Shown here piece by piece: positions 17,893 to 26,204 of a stretch of DNA of 64,000 bases. The notes under the pieces were generated by a model. That model ran no database searches and was not told the DNA's origin. It worked only from the letters and a program-made list of their open reading frames with translations. Position 1 is the first letter of the stretch; every line of letters starts with the position of its first letter. Made by a program: the position numbers and the translations under genes. Source of the DNA: Paenibacillus albicereus (lineage in GTDB: Bacteria > Bacillota > Bacilli > Paenibacillales > Paenibacillaceae); the NCBI RefSeq assembly GCF_012676905.1, contig NZ_CP051428.1, positions 3,806,001 through 3,870,000 on the forward strand, given 5' to 3'.

Positions 17893-20442
17893 CTAGTCCG
17901 CGGAAGCGCCCTCGCCACGGCTCTCGCCCGCCGCCTTGGCCTGACGCAGCGCATCCTGGGCCGCCCCCAGCAGCCATGCCGGCGCCTCGCCGTCCGCCGG
18001 ACGCGCCGTGGCCGTGCCGGTGCCGACGGTGATGAAGCCGGAGCTCGCGCCGTCGCGCGGAATCTGCAGCGACAGCACGCTGCTGCGGATCTCCTCGGCG
18101 AGCCGTGCCGCCGCATCCGCATCGCTGCGCAGCTTCAGGACGAACGTATCCGCCGTCATCCGCGCCAAGTAGGCGCCATGCTGACGGGCGATGACGCCGA
18201 GAGCGTCGGCCACCCATTGCAGGCACAGGTCGCCTCCGCGCAGTCCGTGCAGCGCGTTGTACGCCCTGAAGTCGTCGATGTCGACGAGCAGCAGCGACAG
18301 CGGCTCGCCGGCAAGCTCCGCATCGCTCCAGTCGGCTTCCAGATCCCGCTCGAACGTCAGCCGGCTCGGCAGGTCGGTGAGCGAATCGCTCGTCACGTAG
18401 CTTGCCAGCTGGCTCGCGCTATGCGAGAAGTTCTCCTTCTGCTCCGGCTCCGCCTTCACTTCCTTGGCGACGACCATCACGGACGGCTCGCCGCCGTGGA
18501 TGACGGAGGCCAGCGACAGGTCCAGCTCGACCGGGCTGCCGACCTTGGGCACGAACATGCCTCGGTACGCATCCAGCAGGGCGGCATTTTGGCTCAGGCT
18601 GTCCAGCCGCTTGCCGAGCGCGCTTCGCGCGCGCTCCTCGTGGAACTCGAGGATGCGGCAGCCGACCAGCTCCAGGGCGGATTCGCAGCCGAGCAGCTCT
18701 CCCGCCTGATGGTTCGCATAGACGATGCGTCCGTCCGTTACGGTCAGGAACGGGACGGGGGAATACTCCATCAGCTGCAGGTAACGGTTCTCGTTGTCGC
18801 GCAGAACGCGCGCGTTCTGCAGCGCCTGCTCCTCGGCCTGCGCCAGCTGATGCTCCGTCTCCCGCTGCACGATCGACTTCAGCTCCTGCAGCGCGCTCAG
18901 CTCCGATTCCTTCCAGGCGACCGACTTGCCCTTCACGACCTCTCGCCACTTCTCGAACGACTTGCGCGGCGACAGCCGCACGCCGTCGTCGCTCTGGATG
19001 ACCGCCTTGGCGGGGTCGCCCGCCCACTCGACGATCTGGAGCTGCTCCGGACGGAACCACAGGATATAATGCTGCATCCCCGGCGAGAGCGCCAGGAACA
19101 CCGCTCCCGAAGCCTTGTCCGCATATGCGGCGGCAGGCGCGTAGTCCTGGCCGAGCTTGGACGTATGGAACGCGTAATCGACCGACTGAGCTCCCATCCA
19201 GCCCGCCAGCTTGCGAATCTGCGAGGCCGCCGGCGTCGTGCCGAACAGCTGCAGCTTGTCGCGGAAGCAGACGGCCATGCCGCTTGCTCCGAGCAGGTCC
19301 ATCAGCTGCTGCTGGCTTTGCTCGACCTTCTGCATCGTCCGCAGCGCATTGCCCGAGAACAGCCCCGCCAGCTTGCCCGCCGCCGAACGGATGCCGAGCG
19401 TCTGCTCGTACTCGTCAAGCTGCTGGCGCTGATACAGCTCGTTGGAGAAGAACGTGCCGAGGAAGTTGCACAGATTGCGCACCCGATGAGGGACGTACTT
19501 GGGCGCGTAATGGTGGCAGGTGATGAGGCCCCACAGCTCCCCTTCGCGGATGAGCGAGATCGTGGTCGTCGCCGCCACGCCCATGTTCTGCAAGTACTCG
19601 ATGTGCAGAGGCGAGACGCTGCGCAGCGACGACAGGCTCAGGTTGAGCGGCCTGCCGGTCAGCGGCTGCACCGTCGGCACGATGGCCGAAGGCTCGTAGC
19701 CGACGTCGACGATCGTCCTCAGCCAGTTGCGCAAGTACAGCGCCCTCGCCTGCTTCGGAATGTCTGAAGCCGGATAGTGATGCCCGAGAAACGGCTCCAG
19801 CCCTTCCTCCTTGGCCTCGGCGATGACCTTGCCGTTCCATTCGTCGTCGAATTCGTAGATCATGACCCGGTCGTAGCCGAGCATCTCCTTGACCTGGTCC
19901 GCCGCCGCCTGGCTGGCCTCGATCCGGCTGGACGCCCGCTTGATGCGGGAGAAGAACGTGTTGATCCACTGAAAATCGTGGAGGGACGGTCCGATATCCT
20001 CCTCGAACGGCTCCAGCTCCAGCAGGAGCAGTCCCTCGCTCTCGTGCACGATGCCGATGAACGGAATCTCGCCTCCGTCCTCCTGACGGATCGGGCACTG
20101 GATATACTGCAAGTCGGAGGTCACGGCCGCGTTCGGATCGAGGCGCGCGACCTCCGCCGCCTTGTCCGGTCCGAGCAGCCGTGCGAGCGGCTGGCCGACG
20201 AGCGCTTCCGCCCGCAGTCCGAAGAGCCGTTCCGTGCTGAGACTCGCCTGCACGATGACCGGACGCTCGTCCCGCGTCACGGCCAGCAGGGCTCCGTGAG
20301 GCTGGATGCTGCCGGGAATATGGATCGGCTCCTTGTCGCAGTTGGTCAGATCGATCCGCGACCCTTGCCGCTCGTACTCCGAATCGTTCAGGAGCGTGCG
20401 GTCGAGCGCCGCTTCCTCTTTATAAGGCTTGTTTTCCTTCAT
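17893..20442 (-). CDS. bphP: Bacteriophytochrome with PAS and degenerate GGDEF output domain
   Basis: Red/far-red photoreceptor, 849 residues. Cys35 in TNCDKEPIHIPGSIQPHG is the usual biliverdin-binding cysteine of bacteriophytochromes. PAS, GAF (YPASDIPKQA near 225; CHH near 308) and PHY domains (tongue motif PRKSF near 490) follow. The output half is a second PAS (about 560-680) and a GGDEF-like domain (about 690-840) that keeps the LLVDIDDF metal-binding strand but reads TADTF where GGDEF should be, so diguanylate cyclase activity is unlikely. No histidine kinase domain. ATG 20442 is 44 bp after the heme oxygenase stop; AGGAGG lies 13 bases upstream, a long spacing. Output is probably protein-protein signalling or GTP/c-di-GMP sensing; inferred. 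Confidence 0.93.
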   Translation of the reverse strand: MKENKPYKEEAALDRTLLNDSEYERQGSRIDLTNCDKEPIHIPGSIQPHGALLAVTRDERPVIVQASLSTERLFGLRAEALVGQPLARLLGPDKAAEVARLDPNAAVTSDLQYIQCPIRQEDGGEIPFIGIVHESEGLLLLELEPFEEDIGPSLHDFQWINTFFSRIKRASSRIEASQAAADQVKEMLGYDRVMIYEFDDEWNGKVIAEAKEEGLEPFLGHHYPASDIPKQARALYLRNWLRTIVDVGYEPSAIVPTVQPLTGRPLNLSLSSLRSVSPLHIEYLQNMGVAATTTISLIREGELWGLITCHHYAPKYVPHRVRNLCNFLGTFFSNELYQRQQLDEYEQTLGIRSAAGKLAGLFSGNALRTMQKVEQSQQQLMDLLGASGMAVCFRDKLQLFGTTPAASQIRKLAGWMGAQSVDYAFHTSKLGQDYAPAAAYADKASGAVFLALSPGMQHYILWFRPEQLQIVEWAGDPAKAVIQSDDGVRLSPRKSFEKWREVVKGKSVAWKESELSALQELKSIVQRETEHQLAQAEEQALQNARVLRDNENRYLQLMEYSPVPFLTVTDGRIVYANHQAGELLGCESALELVGCRILEFHEERARSALGKRLDSLSQNAALLDAYRGMFVPKVGSPVELDLSLASVIHGGEPSVMVVAKEVKAEPEQKENFSHSASQLASYVTSDSLTDLPSRLTFERDLEADWSDAELAGEPLSLLLVDIDDFRAYNALHGLRGGDLCLQWVADALGVIARQHGAYLARMTADTFVLKLRSDADAAARLAEEIRSSVLSLQIPRDGASSGFITVGTGTATARPADGEAPAWLLGAAQDALRQAKAAGESRGEGASAD

Positions 20443-20486
20443 TCGTCGAACGTAACCTCCTGGCTTTGGGTTGGCGGGCTTGTCCT

Positions 20487-21074
20487 TCAGGCGGAGGCTT
20501 CCACCCAACGCTCCAGCAGCGCGAACGTCTCCCTCGCGGCGGCGACCGTCTCGTCCTCCTGCCCCTGCGAGCCTTGCTGGATGAGGCTTCTCATCTCCAG
20601 CCAGCGGCTGCGGGTGTCGTCTCCGTAGGCGTGAAAATAACGAAGTCCGCTGTCCGGCTCCAGGCCGAGGCTGGCCGCCAGCTTGCGGGAGATGATCTGC
20701 CCGCCGAGCGTCGAGCCTTCGAGCACGTACAGGTAACCGAGCTTGCGCGCAGGCGTGCTCAGGTCGGGCAGCTCCCCGCAGCGCGGCAGGCGGCCGATCT
20801 CGTCCGCGCCGAGGCCGAGCGCCTGCAGATCGCGTTCCAGCAGCGGCGCCTTGCGGCGAGCTCCTTCGTCCAGCCCCTGGGCTTGCAGCTGAGCATCCGG
20901 ATAGATCCGCTCCTCGGCAGGCCGGATGAAGCCGTAGAACAGCTCCAAATATCGCCGATACCCGGCCCGGTCCAGCGAGCCGGCCATGATGCCGCGAGCA
21001 TAGCGGTTTTCTTCCATCCGTTCGTGCTGCTCCGCCGTCTCTTGGCGAAGCCTTTCCATTATCGTGCTGCCCAT
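20487..21074 (-). CDS. bphO: Heme oxygenase (biliverdin-producing)
   Basis: 195-residue enzyme that opens heme to biliverdin, the chromophore of the phytochrome encoded next. The proximal heme ligand His17 is in TAEQHERME, and the distal-helix motif YVLEGSTLGGQ is clear. ATG 21074 has an AAGAGG-type site eight bases upstream; MERL at 21059 is a possible alternative. Same transcript as the phytochrome. BphO-BphP pairs are a known arrangement. Confidence 0.93.
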   Translation of the reverse strand: MGSTIMERLRQETAEQHERMEENRYARGIMAGSLDRAGYRRYLELFYGFIRPAEERIYPDAQLQAQGLDEGARRKAPLLERDLQALGLGADEIGRLPRCGELPDLSTPARKLGYLYVLEGSTLGGQIISRKLAASLGLEPDSGLRYFHAYGDDTRSRWLEMRSLIQQGSQGQEDETVAAARETFALLERWVEASA

Positions 21075-21212
21075 GCCGCACCTCTTCTTCGAACCGCCTT
21101 GGCGGAGGATAGGATCATGCGTGAATGTCGTCATGCCATCGTGGAGCAACATCGCTCATGGCTTCCATCGTACCATATTCAAAGTACGCGTTGAAATGCC
21201 GACAAAAATAGG

Positions 21213-21243
21213 ACTATATCATCACCTATTCCAATGATATAGT
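21213..21243. promoter_or_regulatory. Perfect 10-bp inverted repeat in the divergent bphO / unknown-gene promoter region
   Basis: ACTATATCAT (21213-21222), 11-bp gap, ATGATATAGT (21234-21243). It overlaps a possible plus-strand promoter TTGAAA (21191-21196) - 18 - TATATC (21215-21220), and lies between genes transcribed in opposite directions, so it looks like an operator for a dimeric regulator. Confidence 0.5.
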
Positions 21244-21276
21244 TAATGAACTATCTCAATCGAGTGCGGAGGAACT

Positions 21277-21756
21277 ATGGCTATCATGAACGGTAAAGGA
21301 CTACATACCTATTCTTTCCAGACCGATCTCGTCATCGAGGCGAGCACCCGCGAGGCGGCCGAGGCGCTGCTGAGGGAGCGTCTCGATGCAGCCGGCGTCA
21401 GCCGCTACCGAATCGGCAAAGGATCGCTCATCGGCTTCACCGTCCTGCCCGACACCGACGCTCCCGCTCCTTCCGAATCATCCGCATCCGGACCGGCCGC
21501 GCCTGCCGAGGTACCGGCCTCAGCGTCGGCCGCGGCCGACGGGCTGCGCGACCTCGCTCTCGACCTGATCCGCCGCTGCGTCCAGGACAGCCGGCTCGTC
21601 CGGCTCAGCATCAACCGCGGCAAGGGCGTCCGGCTGAGCGTGCCTTGCCGGATCCTGCGCTTGGACGAGCAGGACTCCCTGCTGACCGTCTATCATGTCG
21701 ACGAGAAGCAGGTGTACACGTTCGGCATCGGCGAGATCGACGACTTCCTGCTGTAG
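21277..21756 (+). CDS. Unknown 159-residue protein, divergent from the phytochrome operon
   Basis: I do not recognise the family. The first 65 residues look like a compact alpha/beta domain (HTYSFQTDLVIEAS, ERLDAAG, GKGSLIGFTVLP). A 30-residue Ala/Pro/Ser-rich linker follows. The C-terminal half looks like a small beta-barrel (RLSINRGKGVRLSVPCRIL, DSLLTVYHVDEKQVYTFGI). No signal peptide or membrane helix. GGAGG lies four bases before the ATG. It ends at a strong terminator, so it is monocistronic. The shared intergenic region with an inverted repeat hints at co-regulation with the light sensor; that is inference. Confidence 0.8.
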   Translation: MAIMNGKGLHTYSFQTDLVIEASTREAAEALLRERLDAAGVSRYRIGKGSLIGFTVLPDTDAPAPSESSASGPAAPAEVPASASAAADGLRDLALDLIRRCVQDSRLVRLSINRGKGVRLSVPCRILRLDEQDSLLTVYHVDEKQVYTFGIGEIDDFLL

Positions 21757-21791
21757 CCGCCTGCCCGGCGATCTCGTTCCCTCCATGCCAA

Positions 21792-21832
21792 AAGACCTTG
21801 CCTCGAAGCTTGTCCGAGGCAAGGTCTTTTTG
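21792..21832. terminator. Bidirectional terminator
   Basis: 16-bp perfect stem (21792-21807 / 21817-21832) with A and T flanks between convergent genes (159-residue gene and ywdK). Confidence 0.85.
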
Positions 21833-21858
21833 TCGCGAATGCGGGCGCGTCCGGCCGG

Positions 21859-22242
21859 TCAGCCTTCTCCTCTCGCCCGCCAGGCGCTCCAGGCGGCGAT
21901 CCCCCAAGCGGCGATGAAGCAGACGCCTCCGATCGGCGTAATCGCGCCGAGCCAGGTGACGCCGCTCAGGACGAGCACGTACAGGCTGCCGGAGAAGATC
22001 CAGATACCGGCCTGCATGAGGCGGCCGGCGAGGCGGAGCGGCTTCCGGTCGCCCAGCATGCTCGCGGCGAAGGCGAGCAGGATGAGGCCGATCGCGTGGT
22101 ACATCTGATAGCGCACGCCCGTTTCGAAGATCTCGAGCCGATCGGGCTCCACATGATCCTCCAGGCCGTGGGCGCCGAACGCGCCGAGGGCGACGCCTAC
22201 GAGAGCGTAGAGGGCGCCGAAGGCGAGGTAGCGGGGAAACAT
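21859..22242 (-). CDS. ywdK: DUF423 / YwdK-family membrane protein
   Basis: 127-residue protein with four predicted membrane helices. The N-terminal GALYALVGVALGAFGAHGL and the central TGVRYQMYHAIGLI are hallmarks of DUF423 (B. subtilis YwdK). Its role is unknown. Start ATG 22242 is consistent with family length (about 120-125). Confidence 0.9.
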   Translation of the reverse strand: MFPRYLAFGALYALVGVALGAFGAHGLEDHVEPDRLEIFETGVRYQMYHAIGLILLAFAASMLGDRKPLRLAGRLMQAGIWIFSGSLYVLVLSGVTWLGAITPIGGVCFIAAWGIAAWSAWRARGEG

Positions 22243-22343
22243 CGGTTGGACTCACCTCTTCTGTCGTTCCTTTTCATCGCGGAACGGATTCCTCCGTAGT
22301 ATAGCACAACCTCTCGTCCCCGGTCCTGTACGCCGCCCGCTCC

Positions 22344-22372
22344 GTCATGATCGTCCTCCATCTGAATATACT
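22344..22372 (+). promoter_or_regulatory. yhbH: Candidate sigma-E promoter of yhbH
   Basis: GTCATGAT (22344-22351), 13-bp spacer, AATATACT (22365-22372), compared with the sigma-E pattern GTCATATT / CATACAAT. Leader about 45 nt. Confidence 0.4.
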
Positions 22373-22425
22373 TGGAGAACAGGTCCGGGCGGACGCTGAA
22401 TATCGAACGAAGCGGGGGGAGCGGC

Positions 22426-23571
22426 ATGTCGGAACCGTTGTTCATCGTCTCGCGCGAGGACTGGTCCCTGCACCGGAAAGGCTATCAGGACCAGACCCGG
22501 CACCAGCAAAAGGTCCGGGAGGCGATCAAGCACAACCTCAAGGACATCGTCAGCGACGAGAGCATCATCCTGTCGAACGGCCGGGAAACCGTGAAGGTGC
22601 CGGTGAAGAGCATCGACGAGTACCGGTTCGTGTACAACTACAACAAGAAGCAGCATGTCGGACAAGGGGACGGCGACTCGCAGGTCGGGGACGTGCTCGG
22701 CGTCGATCCGAGCTCGGCCAAGGGCTCCGGCAAGGGACAAGGCGCGGGCGACCAGGCGGGCGAGGACTACCTCGAGACCGAGGTCACGATGGATGAGCTG
22801 GAGGATCTGCTGTTCGAGGAGCTCGAGCTGCCTCGGCTGGAGCAGAAGCAGAAGGAGCAGGTCCAGGCGGCCGACGTCGTCTTTCAGGATATCCGCAAGA
22901 AGGGCATCATGAGCAACATCGACAAGAAGCGCACGCTGCTCGAGAACCTGCGCCGCAACGCGAATACCGGCCGCAAGGGCATCGGCGGCATCACGCCCGA
23001 GGACCTCCGCTACAAGACGTGGCAGGAGGTCATGAAGCCCCACTCCAACGCGGTCGTGCTGGCGCTCATGGACACGAGCGGATCGATGGGCTCGTTCGAG
23101 AAATATTGCGCGCGCAGCTTCTTCTTCTGGATGACGAAGTTCCTGCGGCGCAAGTACGAGCATGTGGAGATCGTGTTCATCGCCCACCATACCGAGGCGA
23201 AGGAAGTGAGCGAGGACGAGTTCTTCACGCGCGGCGAGAGCGGCGGCACGATCTGCTCGTCCGCCTACCAGAAGGCGCTCGACATCATCGACAGCCGCTA
23301 TCCGTCCGCGAACTGGAACATCTACCCGTTCCACTTCTCCGACGGCGACAACCTGACCTCCGACAACGAGAAATGCGTCAAGCTGATCGACGAGTTGATG
23401 AAGCGCTCCAACCTGTTCGGCTACGGCGAGGTGAACCAGTACAACCGCAGCAGCACCCTCATGTCCGCCTACAAGCATATCCAGGACAAGAAATTCCTGT
23501 TCTCCGTCATCCGCGACAAGAGCGAGGTGTACGACGCGCTCAAGCGGTTCTTCGCCAAGCCTGCGGGCTGA
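22426..23571 (+). CDS. yhbH: Sporulation protein YhbH (UPF0229/DUF444)
   Basis: 381-residue cytoplasmic protein of the YhbH/YeaH family. An acidic, Gly-rich middle follows the N-terminal [15 protein letters not shown] segment. The C-terminal half is a von Willebrand A-like domain with [10 protein letters not shown] (metal-ion site) and [14 protein letters not shown]. In Bacilli it works with the kinase PrkA and SpoVR in the mother cell during sporulation; the biochemical action is not known. ATG 22426 is preceded by GGGGGAG. SpoVR is 28 kb away; prkA is absent from the window. Confidence 0.95.
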   Translation: MSEPLFIVSREDWSLHRKGYQDQTRHQQKVREAIKHNLKDIVSDESIILSNGRETVKVPVKSIDEYRFVYNYNKKQHVGQGDGDSQVGDVLGVDPSSAKGSGKGQGAGDQAGEDYLETEVTMDELEDLLFEELELPRLEQKQKEQVQAADVVFQDIRKKGIMSNIDKKRTLLENLRRNANTGRKGIGGITPEDLRYKTWQEVMKPHSNAVVLALMDTSGSMGSFEKYCARSFFFWMTKFLRRKYEHVEIVFIAHHTEAKEVSEDEFFTRGESGGTICSSAYQKALDIIDSRYPSANWNIYPFHFSDGDNLTSDNEKCVKLIDELMKRSNLFGYGEVNQYNRSSTLMSAYKHIQDKKFLFSVIRDKSEVYDALKRFFAKPAG

Positions 23572-23650
23572 ATGCGGCCGGCTGCGGACTCGTTCCGGGA
23601 AAGGAACGGCCGGACATGCGCTTGGCTTTCCCTTTCTTGTCTTTCGAAAA

Positions 23651-23707
23651 AAAGGGCTGCGCCCTTCCGCGATCTGCAAGCAGGTCGCGGAAGCTGCGCA
23701 GCCCTTT
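23651..23707 (+). terminator. Terminator after yhbH
   Basis: Two-part stem: AAAGGGCTGCGC (23651-23662) with GCGCAGCCCTTT (23696-23707), and inside it TTCCGCGA with TCGCGGAA. Confidence 0.75.
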
Positions 23708-23751
23708 GACGGGTCCGATGCGGCGCGCGGGACACCCGGCCCCGCCTGCCG

Positions 23752-23853
23752 CTACACGAGGAAGATGCGGCTGATGATGACGAGAAGAATGAAAAGGACG
23801 AGGATGACGCTCGTGCTGGTCCAGCCTGCCCCGGCTCCTGCAGCATACGACAT
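23752..23853 (-). CDS. YjcZ-type sporulation micro-protein (33 residues)
   Basis: MSYAAGAGAGW followed by one hydrophobic helix (SVILVLFILLVIISRIFLV). This matches the short Gly/Ala-rich head plus single-helix pattern of the YjcZ/YrrQ-like sporulation proteins common in Bacilli. AAGGAG lies about ten bases upstream of ATG 23853. Function unknown; membrane or coat location inferred. Confidence 0.8.
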   Translation of the reverse strand: MSYAAGAGAGWTSTSVILVLFILLVIISRIFLV

Positions 23854-23978
23854 GGATGGTTCACTCCTTTTGCCTTGAATAGTCCAGCATATGCCCGGTT
23901 CGGGCGTTTGCTCTGGACGCATGCCCATGCCCCCTGGCGGGGCTGAACGATCCGATCTTGAAAGGAGGCCTGGACGCC

Positions 23979-26000
23979 ATGTCCGATCTGTCACTGCTCG
24001 CCTCGTCCGCCGTCTCGAAGCTGCAGCAGGAGCTTCTTCGCAGCCAGAGCGGCGACGGCTCCTGGAGAATGGTGTGCGAAAGCGGCGTCATGAGCGACGC
24101 CTATCTGCTCGTGCTGCTGCAAGCGCTCGGACGCCCGCCGCAGGACGAGGAGCTGATCCGCCGCGTCGCCGCCCGCATCGCCTCGCTGCAGCAGCAGGAC
24201 GGCGGCTGGCGGCTGCATGCCGACCAGCGCGAAGGCCATCTGGAGTCGAGCGTGGAGGCGTACTATGCGCTGCTGGCGAGCGGCGCGATGGACTACGGCG
24301 ACCCTGCGCTCGTCCACGCCCGCCGCTTCATTCTCCAGCGCGGCGGCCTAACCCGCGTGCGCGCGATGATGACGCAGGTGCTGCTGGCGATGACGGGCCA
24401 GCTGCCGTGGCCCAAGGAGCTGCGGCTGCCGGTCGAGGCGATGCTCGCCCCGTCCTGGCTGCCGCTGTCGCTGTTCGACCTGTCCGGCCATGCGCGCGCC
24501 CATCTCGTGCCGGTGCTGATGCTCAGCTCCGGCACGTTCGTGCTCGGCGAGGGGCGGCTGCCTCGGCTGACGGAGCTGATCGCCGGGGAGGAGCGCGGCT
24601 TCTCGCTGCCGACGCTGCTGCCCGAGCCGCTCGCCGGCATGCTGCAGGCGATGGCGGACGGCCATTCGCCGCTGCAGCCGGCTTCGCTGAAGCGCGCCGA
24701 GCGCTACCTGCTGGAGCGGATCGAGCCGAACGGCACGCTGCTCACCTACTCGACCGCGACGATGCTCCTGGTCGCGGCGCTGCTGTCGGTCGGGTACGAT
24801 GCCGGCGACGATACGGTCCGGCGCGCGCTGGACGGCGTCCGCTCGCTCGTCTGGCATGAGTCCGGAGCGGCGGGCGGCTTGGCCCATGCGGACCTGGGCG
24901 AGGCAGGCGCAGCGAGCGCCGGGACGACGGCCCGCTCCCATCTGCAGATCGCCGACTCGACGATGTGGGACACGGCCATGCTCGGCAATGTGCTCTTGGA
25001 AAGCGGCGTGCCCCCCGAAGCGGACGCCATCCAGCAGGCCGCGCGCTGGGTCGCCGCCCGGCAGCAGAGCGAAGGCGGCGACTGGCAGCGGCGCGCCCCC
25101 GGCGTGGAGCCCGGGGGCTGGGGCTTCAGCGCCGTCAATGCGCGCTATCCCGATGTCGACGATACGACCGCGGCGCTGCTGCTGCTCCAGCGGGCGGCGG
25201 GCAAGACCGGCGTGCCTTACTGGAGCGAGGCCGCGCAGGAGCGCGGCCGCCGCTGGGCATGGGCGCTGCAGAACCGCAGCGGCGGCTGGCCGGCGTTCGA
25301 GCGCGAGTCGGGCAGCCCGCTCATCGGGCTGATCCAGTTCGAGCAGAGCGCGCAGATCGTGACCGACCCGCCGACCGTCGACCTGACCGCGCGCACGCTT
25401 CAGTGGGCGTCCCAGGCCTCCGCCCCGCTGCCGGGCTGGCTCGCCGCCGCGCTGCAGGCGGAGGACGGCCATGAAGAGGATCCGGCGGCGGCGGCTGTGC
25501 GCCGGGCATGCGCATGGATCGTCTCACAGCAGGACCGGGACGGCAGCTGGGCCGGACGCTGGGGCATCTGCCGCGTGCACGGCACCGGCGCCGCGCTGGC
25601 CGGCCTGCTCGCCGTCAAGGCGCCGCGCTCCGCGTCCGCGCTGTACCGGGGCATGCAGTGGCTGCTCTCCGTGCAGAACGGCGACGGCGGCTGGGGCGAG
25701 TCCTGCGCCAGCGACGTGGAGGGCAAGTACGTGCCGCTCGGCGCCAGCACGCCTTGCCAGACGGCTTGGGCGCTGGAAGGGCTGCTCGCTCATCCGCATG
25801 CGCCGCGGGAAGCGGTCGAGCGCGGCATCGCCTGCCTGTGCGCGCTGCTCGAGGCGGACGACTGGCGCGGGCGCTATCCGGCCGGCGGCGCATTGCCGGG
25901 ACATGTGTATCTGCACTATGGCAGCAGCCGCTACATCTGGCCGCTGCGCGTGCTGTCGCAGTACGTCCGGCGCTACGGAAGCGGGCTGACGGAGGGCTGA
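23979..26000 (+). CDS. Squalene-hopene/sporulene-type terpene cyclase
   Basis: Class II triterpene cyclase, 673 residues, which protonates and cyclises squalene or a C35 polyprene to a hopanoid or sporulenol-like lipid. The catalytic DxDD motif is DVDD at 392-395. Several QW-type repeats are visible (DGSW near 35, DGGWRLH near 70, GGWPAFERE near 430, RDGSW near 520, GDGGWGES near 565). Two alpha-barrel domains fit the length. ATG 23979 has AAAGGAGG ten bases upstream. No squalene-synthesis genes (hpnCDE) or ytpB are adjacent, so precursors come from elsewhere. Closest known role by taxonomic context: SqhC of B. subtilis (sporulenes in spores). Confidence 0.9.
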   Translation: MSDLSLLASSAVSKLQQELLRSQSGDGSWRMVCESGVMSDAYLLVLLQALGRPPQDEELIRRVAARIASLQQQDGGWRLHADQREGHLESSVEAYYALLASGAMDYGDPALVHARRFILQRGGLTRVRAMMTQVLLAMTGQLPWPKELRLPVEAMLAPSWLPLSLFDLSGHARAHLVPVLMLSSGTFVLGEGRLPRLTELIAGEERGFSLPTLLPEPLAGMLQAMADGHSPLQPASLKRAERYLLERIEPNGTLLTYSTATMLLVAALLSVGYDAGDDTVRRALDGVRSLVWHESGAAGGLAHADLGEAGAASAGTTARSHLQIADSTMWDTAMLGNVLLESGVPPEADAIQQAARWVAARQQSEGGDWQRRAPGVEPGGWGFSAVNARYPDVDDTTAALLLLQRAAGKTGVPYWSEAAQERGRRWAWALQNRSGGWPAFERESGSPLIGLIQFEQSAQIVTDPPTVDLTARTLQWASQASAPLPGWLAAALQAEDGHEEDPAAAAVRRACAWIVSQQDRDGSWAGRWGICRVHGTGAALAGLLAVKAPRSASALYRGMQWLLSVQNGDGGWGESCASDVEGKYVPLGASTPCQTAWALEGLLAHPHAPREAVERGIACLCALLEADDWRGRYPAGGALPGHVYLHYGSSRYIWPLRVLSQYVRRYGSGLTEG

Positions 26001-26021
26001 CGGAGAGCTGACGGAGAGCTG
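25985..26021 (+). repeat. 11-bp tandem repeat across the terpene-cyclase stop codon
   Basis: Three full copies and a partial fourth of GCTGACGGAG(G/A). Each copy carries TGA; because 11 is not a multiple of 3, successive copies place stop codons in different frames. Confidence 0.7.
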
Positions 26022-26204
26022 CTCCGACGGGGGCAGATGCAAGTCCCGCCCGACGGGAGGCCGATCCGGGACATTGCCTAGCCGGCTGGTCCCAGACGAG
26101 GCCCGCAACCTGCGACCAAACTCCTCTTTTATCGCCGGCCCTGAACGTTGGCGATGCTTCGAGCGTACGAAAGGAGGATCGTTTTGACAAAAGGAGGAAA
26201 TTCC

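Noticed and set aside
26184-26189. TTGACA resembling a -35 box
   Set aside because: Only 16 bp before the start codon and between two ribosome-site-like strings; no room for a -10 and leader.
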